Shown piece by piece: positions 45,420 through 53,553 of a stretch of DNA of 64,000 nt. Made by a program: the position numbers and the translations under genes. Below the pieces are notes generated by a model. That model was given only the letters and a program-made list of their open reading frames with translations, did not search any database and was not told the DNA's origin. The stretch comes from Ruminococcaceae bacterium YAD3003 (GTDB lineage Bacteria > Bacillota > Clostridia > Saccharofermentanales > Saccharofermentanaceae): positions 212,069 through 276,068 of the forward strand of contig FNPA01000002.1 of assembly GCA_900107185.1 (NCBI GenBank). Direction: 5' to 3'. Position 1 is the stretch's first letter. Each line of letters opens with the position of its first letter.

Positions 45420-45445
45420 CTTACCTAAAAGGTAAGATTATATCG
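45411..45445. promoter_or_regulatory. 35-bp palindromic operator of the toxin-antitoxin locus
   Basis: CGATATAATCTTACCT (45411-45426), AAA, and its exact 16-base inverse complement (45430-45445). It covers the -10 box and the transcription start, so a bound dimer would block initiation. The HTH antitoxin encoded downstream is the expected ligand; other HigA proteins repress their own operons this way. Confidence 0.75.
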
Positions 45446-45453
45446 AGGGGTGT

Positions 45454-45828
45454 TTGTATATATACTTTGAATATGAAGATGAAAAAGTATTAAATCTGTT
45501 TGATGATTTGAATGACGTATTGCATTCAAAAGGGTTGTTGTGTAAGGCTATTGGGTTTGACTTGGCTAGGCAGATTAAGAAGAGATATGATCAAATTCGT
45601 GCGTTTAATTCTTTTTATGGTTTTCAACAATCTGGGTATGGCAGAGTAGAATCTTTATCTGGTAATTTGAAAGGTTATTATTCTGTTAGGCTTAGTTCGA
45701 ATTATAGATTAATTATTAAACCTAAATCAGTTGATTTGAGTGCTTATAGTTTGAAGGAATGTGACACTGTGATTATTAAGGGAGTGATTGATTATCATGG
45801 TAGAGGAAACAATTGGCTTATCCCGTGA
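45454..45828 (+). CDS. higB: HigB/RelE-like toxin
   Basis: A 124-residue small protein of the plasmid-maintenance killer (HigB/RelE fold) type. GFDLARQIKKRYDQIRAFNSF, SGYGRVESLSGNLKGYYSVRLSSNYRLIIKP give the typical L-x-x-L-x-G-x-x-x-x-x-Y-S-V-R-[LV]-x-x-N-[YW]-R core, which cleaves mRNA in the ribosome in characterised HigB toxins; a C-terminal DTVIIKGVIDYHG strand follows. The start is taken as TTG 45454 with GAGGGG just before it. It overlaps the antitoxin gene by 32 bp. Standard toxin-first higBA order. Confidence 0.82.
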   Translation: MYIYFEYEDEKVLNLFDDLNDVLHSKGLLCKAIGFDLARQIKKRYDQIRAFNSFYGFQQSGYGRVESLSGNLKGYYSVRLSSNYRLIIKPKSVDLSAYSLKECDTVIIKGVIDYHGRGNNWLIP

Positions 45829-46876
45829 ATTCATTATTCATCCGGGAGAATCATTATTAGAAGCTTTAGAAGACAGAAATATGACTCAATATGAGCTTTC
45901 TGTTCGAACAGGTGTGTCTGAAAAGCACATTAGTACTATTATTAGCGGACTGAAGAACATTACTCCTTCTTTTGCTAAAAAACTTGAATATGCTTTAGGT
46001 ATTGATGCTTCTTTTTGGATGAATCTTCAGAATAATTACGATCAGGAATTGCTTCAATTTGAGGAGTTAAATAGTATATCTGAGGATGAAATAGATATAT
46101 TGAATAAGTTTTCTGAACTTACGGATGCTTTTATTACATATGGTTTTTTTAAAGAAAAGCTCAGTCCTGTTTATATGGTTTTGGAATATCGTAAATTATT
46201 AGGAATGAGCAATTTGCTGGATATTCCTAAAATCAAATATCATTCTGCCTTTAGAGCGCAGATTAGTAATTGTAATGTAGATCAATACATTCTTTTTGCT
46301 TGGCTGAAAATGTGTGAATTACTTTCCGAGAAAAAAACTGCTGCAGAAAACTTAGATATTGATAGACTAAAGAAAAGTATTCCTGAAATTAAAAAGACAA
46401 TGTTTTTGAAGGCAAATCTAATTGAGAAACGATTATCTGATATTTTTTCAGAATGTGGAATTAGGTTTTGTGTAGTTCCTAATTTCAAGGGTGCTCCAGT
46501 TCAAGGCTTTATTAAACGAACTGATAATGAAAACATAATCCTTTGTGTTACGTTAAGACAAAAATATGCTGATATATTTTGGTTTACTTTATTTCATGAG
46601 ATAGGTCACATTATTAATGGCGATACAAAGCGGTTATTTGTAGATTTTATTACTGTTTCTGAGAATAATGAATTAAAAGCAGATATGTTTGCACGTAATA
46701 ATTTGATAAATAGTAGGGATTATAATGCGTTTATAAAAGAAAAAGGGTATAAGAGATCAATTGAGATTAAGCGATTCGCTGATACCCAAAATGTTAGAGA
46801 TTTTATTGTTTTGGGAAGATTAATGAAGGATGGTTATATACCATGGGGTGATAGAACAAAGTATGAATGGACTTAA
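45797..46876 (+). CDS. higA: HigA-type HTH antitoxin fused to ImmA/IrrE-type metallopeptidase
   Basis: A 359-residue two-domain protein. Residues 12-80 are a HigA/XRE helix-turn-helix (HPGESLLEALEDRNMTQYELSVRTGVSEKHISTIISGLKNITPSFAKKLEYALGI). The C-terminal half is an ImmA/IrrE zinc peptidase with FHEIGHIING (HEIGH at 267-271) and the distal acidic NELKADMFARNN, whose Glu/Asp would be the third ligand. ImmA-type proteases cut repressors in mobile elements and stress responses; joined to an antitoxin it could remove itself or a partner on a signal (inference). ATG 45797 is chosen; TTG 45788 is possible. AT-rich, probably acquired. Confidence 0.85.
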   Translation: MVEETIGLSREFIIHPGESLLEALEDRNMTQYELSVRTGVSEKHISTIISGLKNITPSFAKKLEYALGIDASFWMNLQNNYDQELLQFEELNSISEDEIDILNKFSELTDAFITYGFFKEKLSPVYMVLEYRKLLGMSNLLDIPKIKYHSAFRAQISNCNVDQYILFAWLKMCELLSEKKTAAENLDIDRLKKSIPEIKKTMFLKANLIEKRLSDIFSECGIRFCVVPNFKGAPVQGFIKRTDNENIILCVTLRQKYADIFWFTLFHEIGHIINGDTKRLFVDFITVSENNELKADMFARNNLINSRDYNAFIKEKGYKRSIEIKRFADTQNVRDFIVLGRLMKDGYIPWGDRTKYEWT

Positions 46877-46930
46877 AACTCGTTCTATGGCCTTCCCGAT
46901 GACAGTTTTATAAAATTTCTAATATCAAGT

Positions 46931-46977
46931 TTTATTAGTATAATAGCGTTGGTGACAATATTGCCAACGCTTTTTTA
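46931..46977 (+). repeat. direct repeat R2 containing a terminator
   Basis: Second copy of the R1 element (40366-40416): the same 23-base 5' block and 3' TTGCCARCGCTTTTTTAT, differing only in the hairpin loop. Confidence 0.8.
46945..46977 (+). terminator. terminator after the higBA-like locus
   Basis: AGCGTTGG (46945-46952) pairs with CCAACGCT (46964-46971), followed by a T-run; the loop contains the self-complementary CAATATTG. Confidence 0.85.
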
Positions 46978-46992
46978 TTTGTATATTCGGAA

Positions 46993-48849
46993 ATGGGTAA
47001 CTTTGATACAGATGACAACGTAAAGATAAAAAGCTTTACTGATAGATCCAAGATTGTTTTCGATGTTGTTTATCTAACAGCACTTGTTCTTTATATTGCT
47101 TGCTATGCTTGTAATCAGAAGGCTTCCCCATTTCCTTTTTTGAATACTATCTTTTTAGTCAGCTCATTTTGCCTTATGGCTGTTGCAGTCTATAGGCTGC
47201 TGGTTGTTATACTCGGCAATAAGAATAAACCGCTGTTTGCTGTTGTTACTGCAATAGCAGCAGTCATGCTGTTGGCATTGTATATTCTCTCACTTGTTAA
47301 TGGTGAAAACACTTTTGTTACTGTTGTTCCTTTTGCACTTATTGGTGCAATGGGTGTAAGTGCTGATTTAATTCTATATGCCTGTATTAGCGGAAATTTA
47401 CTACTGATTATCTATAATTTCTTCAATACTCTTTTTAGGGTAGCTGAGTTATCTTATTTAGATTTAGAGCCTCGTGATTTCTTCTTTCTTGGGGATAATG
47501 TCTTCTATATTCCGAAGTTTAACAGTTCTTCATCGACAGATTTTGCTTCGCATTTCTTTTGGATTATTGCGGCTTATCTGTGGATAAGAGGAAAGAAGAT
47601 TTCTTGGGGAGAGATATTTGCAATTGGTGCTCTGGATATTCTTGTTTATTCGATGTCGGGATCAAATACATCTCTCTTATCGATTTCGATTGTTCTTATA
47701 TTCGCAGTTGTTTATAAGCTATTGCATTCCAAAGACAGTACTTCCGGAGATAAATCATCTGTATTAAATAATCAGTTTGGTAAGATCTGTTCTCAGATCG
47801 TATCTTTTTGCGCACGTTATTCTTTCATAATTATTGCTGTAATTTGTATTGTTTTGGCCGTATCTTACAACACAGGATCCCCATTAATGTTCAGATTGAA
47901 TCAAATCCTCCATAACAGAATAGCGTATGGATACAGGGGATTGATGGAGTATGGAATCCACTTTATAGCAGAAGACACACCGGCTTATGTTATGTATTCT
48001 TCTGTCGATGGTTACTATTTCTATTTGGATTGCTCATATCTGTCTTTACTGATTAGGTTTGGTGTTTTATTCCTTGTTTTCTATCTGGCTGGCATGACCT
48101 TCATTCAGGCTAAATACAAAAAATATACATATGGAGTTTTGATATTAGCTGTTTGTGCTCTGACGTGTATCGAAGAGCCTCATTTAAATGAATTACCATA
48201 CAATTTCTTTATTCTATTGTTGCTCGCAGATAAGAATATTGATGACAAATTTATCGCTAATGCGGAAAAGGTAAAGAGTAACAAGGGAATAATTCTCAAG
48301 GTTTGTTCCTCTGTAATTTGTGTTGGATTGTTAATTGGTGTTTTCTTTGTTAACTATCCAAGATACAAGGCTGTTAAGAAACTGGATGCGTTGGATCAGA
48401 ATGCTTGTTATATCTATTCTGCAGTACAGAAGAATATTGATGCTGCTATAGTATCAGGTGAGTGGAATGAACTGTTAGCTAATAACAGTTCTTATCAGTT
48501 AGGAGATTTACTTAGTAAACCTTCGGATTATTCTAGTGTTAATGGTATAGCCTGGAGTGAAGCGATTAGTAATCCTAAGGTTCATTCTTATTATTCAGTT
48601 CCATATGGCGTCGGTTCTGATTCTTTTGCAGTTAATGACATCTTAATTAGTGATGAGGTTAAAAATCTCATTGGCAATGGTTCTGTTGTTATTGAGTACG
48701 ATGCAGTTTCAGGAAAAGTATATTCAGTATGGTATTCAGAGTCTTCAGGATGTGTTGCCATTGATGATGGCAGAGATAACACAAGAGCAGGGCGACTTAG
48801 AGATGACGTGGTTCCTGAAGGATATTATGCAGGTGGCGTGTATGGATAA
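46993..48849 (+). CDS. polymerase/ligase-like membrane protein with extracytoplasmic C-terminal domain
   Basis: A 618-residue protein with about 11-12 hydrophobic helices in residues 20-455 and a charged loop at about 140-185, resembling O-antigen polymerase or ligase topology. The last helix (LKVCSSVICVGLLIGVFFVNYPRYKAV) is followed by about 160 soluble residues, expected outside the cell, which I do not recognise; they contain repeated tyrosine/serine stretches (VHSYYSVPYGVGSDSFAVND). The combination of a Wzy-like body with a soluble tail is unusual. The next gene, a solute-binding-like lipoprotein, overlaps its stop by 8 bp, suggesting the two proteins act together. Confidence 0.65.
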   Translation: MGNFDTDDNVKIKSFTDRSKIVFDVVYLTALVLYIACYACNQKASPFPFLNTIFLVSSFCLMAVAVYRLLVVILGNKNKPLFAVVTAIAAVMLLALYILSLVNGENTFVTVVPFALIGAMGVSADLILYACISGNLLLIIYNFFNTLFRVAELSYLDLEPRDFFFLGDNVFYIPKFNSSSSTDFASHFFWIIAAYLWIRGKKISWGEIFAIGALDILVYSMSGSNTSLLSISIVLIFAVVYKLLHSKDSTSGDKSSVLNNQFGKICSQIVSFCARYSFIIIAVICIVLAVSYNTGSPLMFRLNQILHNRIAYGYRGLMEYGIHFIAEDTPAYVMYSSVDGYYFYLDCSYLSLLIRFGVLFLVFYLAGMTFIQAKYKKYTYGVLILAVCALTCIEEPHLNELPYNFFILLLLADKNIDDKFIANAEKVKSNKGIILKVCSSVICVGLLIGVFFVNYPRYKAVKKLDALDQNACYIYSAVQKNIDAAIVSGEWNELLANNSSYQLGDLLSKPSDYSSVNGIAWSEAISNPKVHSYYSVPYGVGSDSFAVNDILISDEVKNLIGNGSVVIEYDAVSGKVYSVWYSESSGCVAIDDGRDNTRAGRLRDDVVPEGYYAGGVYG

Positions 48850-50353
48850 GATTATTATGAGTTCCAGATCCTGCTTTGTCAGATTCTTATCTGTCATCCT
48901 TGTGATTGCAGTTGTTGTCAGCATGTGTTCATGTAAGGCTAATAACAATGATTTCAATGGTGTGCGTTTTGGAAAGACCAGGACGATCTCAGTTATGGTT
49001 GATTCTTATGCTGATGACAGCATAGTTAACTCTTCATTGTGTGCACAGTATATCCATGATGCAGTCTTAAGAGACTGCAATATAGATGTTAAGTTTGTAG
49101 GTTTAAATAATCGTGACATTACGCATGGAACAACAGCAGACATTTCTATTACAGAGAACTATAGCTATTTAACAACTAATTACAAAATGAATGCAGTTGT
49201 TAATATGGCAACATATCTTGATGAGTATTCGGATTCATTATCAGATCTTAAGACGCTATTGGGTGATGATCTTTATTCCTGTACCAGTGATCCTTCTGAA
49301 GTCTGGTATTTGTCTCAGGCATCTTTTGAACCTGAAGCACAGGTGACATTTATACGTGCTGACTGGCTAGAGAAACTGGGGCTCGAAGCTCCGACAACTA
49401 AGTCTGAATTCTATAACTGTATCGTTGCTTTCCGTGATAATGCGGACATTTTGCTTGGTGAAGATTCAGAATCAATGATCCCGTTCTTTATTGATAACGA
49501 GCCTTCTGTCAGCGCAAAGCCTCTGTTGGATTCATTCCTTGACACTGGTATAAGTGATAAGAATTTCTATGTTAATGGTTATAACAGAGCGACTCAGGAT
49601 GGTTTCTCTGACGGACTAAGACTATTGAACGATTGGTATTTGGAAGGCTTACTGCCATCAGATTTTATGTATATCAGACCTAATACCAAAGAATCTTACG
49701 AACCTATTGAGAACGGATATGTTGGAGCGTTCTGTTCCGAATACGATTATGTTTATAAGATGTTTGGTGATGTTAGTAATTATGTAGCGGTTAATACTTT
49801 CGAGAATAAAGACGGAGAATATACATATTGGAACGAAGAATACCTTAAACAGGAAGGAATGAAGATATATATCCCTGCAACATGCCGTGATCCGTTGGCA
49901 TGCCTCGTTTATCTTAACTGGATTTCTTCGCCCGGGAATATTGAGGCTGTTCAGGACCTGTCGCTGAATAATCCTAACGAGAAATATGGATACGATAAGT
50001 ATCTGATAACTTGCGATGGTATGTATCCCGACGGTAGAGCTGATAACGAATCTGTTAAGCAGGCACGTGAGACAGCAATGGCAGTTACTGTTATTAATCG
50101 CGGTTGTAAGTGTGTCAGATATAATCCGTATTTCTTTGATTATATTGAGACGGATGTTGATATTAAGTCTTTGTATCCTGATTCGACAAAGAATTTTACC
50201 TGTGGGGTAATCGCTTCTGAGGCAGGATGTTTTGATACTAATTATCCGGTTTTATATGAAGACTATTTGTGTTCCGGAGCATATGCAATCTGTTATATGC
50301 GTGAGAATGAATGGAACAAGGTCGTTGTTGATGGCAATATGCTGCCCTGGTGA
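48842..50353 (+). CDS. extracellular solute-binding-like lipoprotein
   Basis: A 503-residue lipoprotein. Signal 1-29 (CFVRFLSVILVIAVVVSMCSC) ends in a lipobox-like SMCSC. The mature part follows the pattern of family 1 ABC sugar-binding proteins of Bacillota (AQVTFIRADWLEKLGLEAPTTKSEFYNCIVAFRD, then LRLLNDWYLEGLLP and a late CRDPLACLVYLNWISSPGNIEAVQDL). No ABC permease or ATPase gene is nearby; instead it is coupled to the polymerase-like membrane protein. AGGTGG precedes ATG 48842; the open frame reaching 64 codons further upstream is overlap with the previous gene. A glycan-binding helper of polymer assembly is a plausible role (inference). Confidence 0.8.
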   Translation: MDKIIMSSRSCFVRFLSVILVIAVVVSMCSCKANNNDFNGVRFGKTRTISVMVDSYADDSIVNSSLCAQYIHDAVLRDCNIDVKFVGLNNRDITHGTTADISITENYSYLTTNYKMNAVVNMATYLDEYSDSLSDLKTLLGDDLYSCTSDPSEVWYLSQASFEPEAQVTFIRADWLEKLGLEAPTTKSEFYNCIVAFRDNADILLGEDSESMIPFFIDNEPSVSAKPLLDSFLDTGISDKNFYVNGYNRATQDGFSDGLRLLNDWYLEGLLPSDFMYIRPNTKESYEPIENGYVGAFCSEYDYVYKMFGDVSNYVAVNTFENKDGEYTYWNEEYLKQEGMKIYIPATCRDPLACLVYLNWISSPGNIEAVQDLSLNNPNEKYGYDKYLITCDGMYPDGRADNESVKQARETAMAVTVINRGCKCVRYNPYFFDYIETDVDIKSLYPDSTKNFTCGVIASEAGCFDTNYPVLYEDYLCSGAYAICYMRENEWNKVVVDGNMLPW

Positions 50354-50421
50354 TCATTTATAACTCTTTATTTACAATTATTCCTGAGATTAAGTTTATA
50401 CTTTAATTAGAGGTGATTCTT

Positions 50422-51867
50422 ATGAATGAGCAGTACGACATAATAATCATTGGTGCGGGAGTAACGGGAAGTGCAATAGCACGTGAATTATCCTGCTTTG
50501 ACTGCAAAGTTCTCGTTCTTGAGAAAGATGAAGATCTGTGTTGCGGAACATCTAAAGCTAACAGTGGAATCGTTCACGCTGGATATGATGCTAAGCCCGG
50601 CACGTTTAAGGCCAGAATGAATCTTCGCGGCAATCAGATGATGCCTTCTCTTTGTGAGGAACTGGATATTCCGTTTAAGCAGATCGGATCACTCGTTGTA
50701 TGTACTGATGAATCGCAGCGTTCGGGTATTACTGAATTGTTTGAACGTGGTATATCTAATGGCGTTCCTGATATGAAGATACTGGAAGCTGATGAAGTCC
50801 GTGAATTAGAACCTAATATCTCAGATGATGTTGTTTGTGCGTTGTATGCTCCGACTGCAGGCATTATATGTCCGTTTAGATTGAATATAGCTCTTGCGGA
50901 GTGCGCAAATCAAAATGGAGTTGAGTTCAGATTCGACTGCCCGGTAACCTCTATAGAATCTTCTGCTTCGGGTTTTATTGTACATTCTTATGACAGCGTC
51001 TTTGAGTGTTCTGTTGTTGTTAACTGTGCGGGATGCCATGCTGATGAGATACATAACATGGTATCCGGGAACAAACTGCATATTACACCAAGAAGAGGAG
51101 ATTATATTCTGCTAGACCGTTCGTGCGAAGGTTTTGTTAATCACGTTATATTCCCTCAGCCTACAAAACTCGGTAAGGGAATACTGGTTACACCTACTGT
51201 GCATGGAAATATATTGGCAGGTCCTACCGCAATTGATAATGACAGCCGTGATGAAGCACCTCTGACATCAGAAGGTATCGCAAAAGTCCTTGAAGGTACT
51301 GCTAAAAATGTTAAGGGTTTGCCTGTAAAGCAGGTAATTACAGGTTTTTCAGGACTTCGTGCTCATGAAGACGGCGGCGAGTTCATATTAGAAGAAGTAT
51401 CTGATTGTCCCGGATTCTTTGACTGCGTCGGTATTGAATCACCAGGACTTACTGCATGTCCGGCAATTGGAGAATATATGGCCAGGCTGATTGCCGATAA
51501 GTTGTCTTTATCCCTCAAGGCTTTTTGGAACAGCGAATGCAAAGATATAGTTAAGCCTTTTGAACTGAGTGATGAAGAGCGTTCAGCTCTTATCTCTTCA
51601 CATCCTGAATACGGAAAGATTATCTGCAGATGTGAGACTATAACGGAAGGTGAGATCATTGATGCTGTTAAGCGTCCTCTTGGCGCACGTTCACTTGATG
51701 GTGTAAAACGCAGAACAAGAGCAGGTATGGGACGTTGCCAGGGTGGATTCTGTTCTCCAAGAGTTATGGAAATAATCAGTCGCGAACTTGGGGTTCCTCT
51801 TGATACTGTTACAAAGAATGGCGGATCTTCAAAGATTCTGACGGGGAGGACTAAAGATGAGAGCTGA
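50422..51867 (+). CDS. glpA: GlpA-like FAD-dependent glycerol-3-phosphate dehydrogenase
   Basis: A 481-residue flavoprotein. DIIIIGAGVTGSAIARELS binds FAD; CGTSKANSGIVHAGYDAKPGT is the GlpA/GlpD active-site stretch; a BFD-like [2Fe-2S] domain at about 400-470 shows KIICRCETITEGEIIDAV and RRTRAGMGRCQGGFCSPRVMEII with four cysteines. It should oxidise sn-glycerol-3-phosphate to dihydroxyacetone phosphate together with the two proteins encoded next. ATG 50422 has AGAGGTGA 5-6 bp upstream. It overlaps the next gene by 11 bp. Confidence 0.9.
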   Translation: MNEQYDIIIIGAGVTGSAIARELSCFDCKVLVLEKDEDLCCGTSKANSGIVHAGYDAKPGTFKARMNLRGNQMMPSLCEELDIPFKQIGSLVVCTDESQRSGITELFERGISNGVPDMKILEADEVRELEPNISDDVVCALYAPTAGIICPFRLNIALAECANQNGVEFRFDCPVTSIESSASGFIVHSYDSVFECSVVVNCAGCHADEIHNMVSGNKLHITPRRGDYILLDRSCEGFVNHVIFPQPTKLGKGILVTPTVHGNILAGPTAIDNDSRDEAPLTSEGIAKVLEGTAKNVKGLPVKQVITGFSGLRAHEDGGEFILEEVSDCPGFFDCVGIESPGLTACPAIGEYMARLIADKLSLSLKAFWNSECKDIVKPFELSDEERSALISSHPEYGKIICRCETITEGEIIDAVKRPLGARSLDGVKRRTRAGMGRCQGGFCSPRVMEIISRELGVPLDTVTKNGGSSKILTGRTKDES

Positions 51868-53110
51868 TATAGTAATTGTCGGTGGTGGTCCTGCCGGACT
51901 CGCAGCTGCAATAGCTGCTGCAAAAGAAAACAGAAATCTTGACGTTCTGATCCTGGAACGTGACAGTGAATTGGGAGGAATTCTCAATCAGTGCATACAC
52001 AACGGTTTTGGTCTGCATACGTTTAATGAAGAACTGACAGGACCGGAGTATGCAGACAGATTTGAACAGCAGCTTGATGGGTTGAATATCAGGTACATGC
52101 TGAATACGATGGTTTTGAATGTTGCTTCAGGTTCTGTTACTGCAGTTAACAGTTCAGAAGGCGTGTTTAACGTTGAGTGCAGTGCAATTGTTCTATGTAT
52201 GGGGTGCCGCGAAAGACCAAGGGGAGCATTAAATATTCCTGGTTTAAGACCTGCAGGAGTATTTACTGCAGGAACAGCCCAGCGTTTAGTCAATATTGAA
52301 GGATATATGCCAGGTAAGGAAGTCGTTATTCTGGGTTCTGGTGATATCGGTCTTATTATGGCGCGTAGAATGACATTGGAAGGGGCAAAGGTTAAGGCTG
52401 TTTGCGAGCTTATGCCTTATTCAGGCGGACTGAAGCGTAATATAGTCCAGTGTCTTGATGATTTTGATATTCCATTATTGTTATCTCACACTGTCATTGA
52501 TATTAAAGGCAAGGAGAGAGTTACATCAGTTGTTATTGCTGAAGTAGATGAATCTTTGAAGCCTATTCCGGGCAGTGAACAAGAGATACCTTGCGACACT
52601 TTATTGTTATCCTGTGGTCTCATTCCTGAGAATGAATTATCCAGAGCGTGTGATGTAAAGATCAACCCGGCAACGAACGGTCCTGTGGTAAATGAATCTT
52701 TCGAGACGTCAATACCTGGAATCTTCGCGTGTGGAAATGTTTTGCATGTACACGACCTCGTTGATTATGTTTCTGAAGAATCAGCAAGAGCAGGTAGAAG
52801 TGCGGCCAGATATGTTGCTTCTTCTAAACCAAATTCAGGTTCAGAGATTCAGATTAAGACAGGTAATGGAGTACGTTATACAGTTCCGAGCTTTGTAAGG
52901 GTTGAAGGATTAGATTCAGACCTTACGATAAGATTCAGATCGGGTAATGTTTATAAGAATTTGTATATTGATGTTCTGATCGACGGTAATCAGAAGATTC
53001 ACAGAAGAAAGCAGATAATTACTCCCGGAGAGATGGAACAGGTAATTTTGAAAAAAGATGATCTGTCAGATTGTACCGGTGAGATTCTGGTTCAAATAAC
53101 GGAGGGCTGA
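51857..53110 (+). CDS. NAD(P)/FAD-dependent oxidoreductase, GlpB-like partner
   Basis: A 417-residue pyridine nucleotide-disulfide-type flavoprotein: DIVIVGGGPAGLAAAIAAAKE binds FAD, SELGGILNQCIHNGFGLHTF follows, CMGCRERPRGALNIPGLRPAGVFTAGTAQRL lies in the middle and EVVILGSGDIGLIMARRM is the second dinucleotide site; FACGNVLHVHDLVDYVSEESARAGRSAA closes the FAD domain. In Bacillota it is encoded between GlpA-like and DUF1667 proteins and should pass electrons from the dehydrogenase to NAD(P) or another carrier. Confidence 0.88.
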   Translation: MRADIVIVGGGPAGLAAAIAAAKENRNLDVLILERDSELGGILNQCIHNGFGLHTFNEELTGPEYADRFEQQLDGLNIRYMLNTMVLNVASGSVTAVNSSEGVFNVECSAIVLCMGCRERPRGALNIPGLRPAGVFTAGTAQRLVNIEGYMPGKEVVILGSGDIGLIMARRMTLEGAKVKAVCELMPYSGGLKRNIVQCLDDFDIPLLLSHTVIDIKGKERVTSVVIAEVDESLKPIPGSEQEIPCDTLLLSCGLIPENELSRACDVKINPATNGPVVNESFETSIPGIFACGNVLHVHDLVDYVSEESARAGRSAARYVASSKPNSGSEIQIKTGNGVRYTVPSFVRVEGLDSDLTIRFRSGNVYKNLYIDVLIDGNQKIHRRKQIITPGEMEQVILKKDDLSDCTGEILVQITEG

Positions 53111-53111
53111 T

Positions 53112-53474
53112 ATGGAGATAAGAGAACTTACTTGTATTAATTGCCCGATGGGATGCCGGATTACAGTAACTATGGACGGCGATTCTGTTGTTTCTGTCAG
53201 CGGAAACACATGTATGAGGGGAGAGGTTTATGCCCGTAATGAAGTTACCTCGCCTGTCAGAACGGTTACAACCACTATCCGGGTTAATGGAGGTTCGGTT
53301 GACAGAGTCAGTTGTAAGACAAAAGAACCTGTGCCCAAGGATAAGATATTTGAAGTTATGGATGAGATAAATAAAACCAGTTGTACAGCTCCTGTTAATA
53401 TAGGAGATGTATTGATTGAAGACGTTGCCTGTACTGGCATAGCTGTTGTTGCTACCAAGGTTGTATTAAACTAA
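53112..53474 (+). CDS. DUF1667 domain protein
   Basis: A 120-residue protein with ELTCINCPMGCRITV (C-x2-C-x3-C) and GNTCMRGEVYARNEVTSPVRTVTTTI, the defining features of DUF1667. The four cysteines probably hold an iron-sulfur cluster or zinc. The family is found downstream of these two flavoproteins and may be the third, electron-transferring subunit, as GlpC is in E. coli. It starts one base after the preceding stop. Confidence 0.88.
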   Translation: MEIRELTCINCPMGCRITVTMDGDSVVSVSGNTCMRGEVYARNEVTSPVRTVTTTIRVNGGSVDRVSCKTKEPVPKDKIFEVMDEINKTSCTAPVNIGDVLIEDVACTGIAVVATKVVLN

Positions 53475-53553
53475 TTTCTATTCTTATTTGCTTTATTTAA
53501 TATTTAATGCTATTTTATTTGAATGTTCATTAAATTTTAAGGAGGACCTGTTC

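Noticed and set aside
48650..48841. Longer N-terminus for the solute-binding lipoprotein
   Set aside because: The open frame upstream lies wholly inside the previous gene; the lipoprotein signal begins right after ATG 48842 with a ribosome site.
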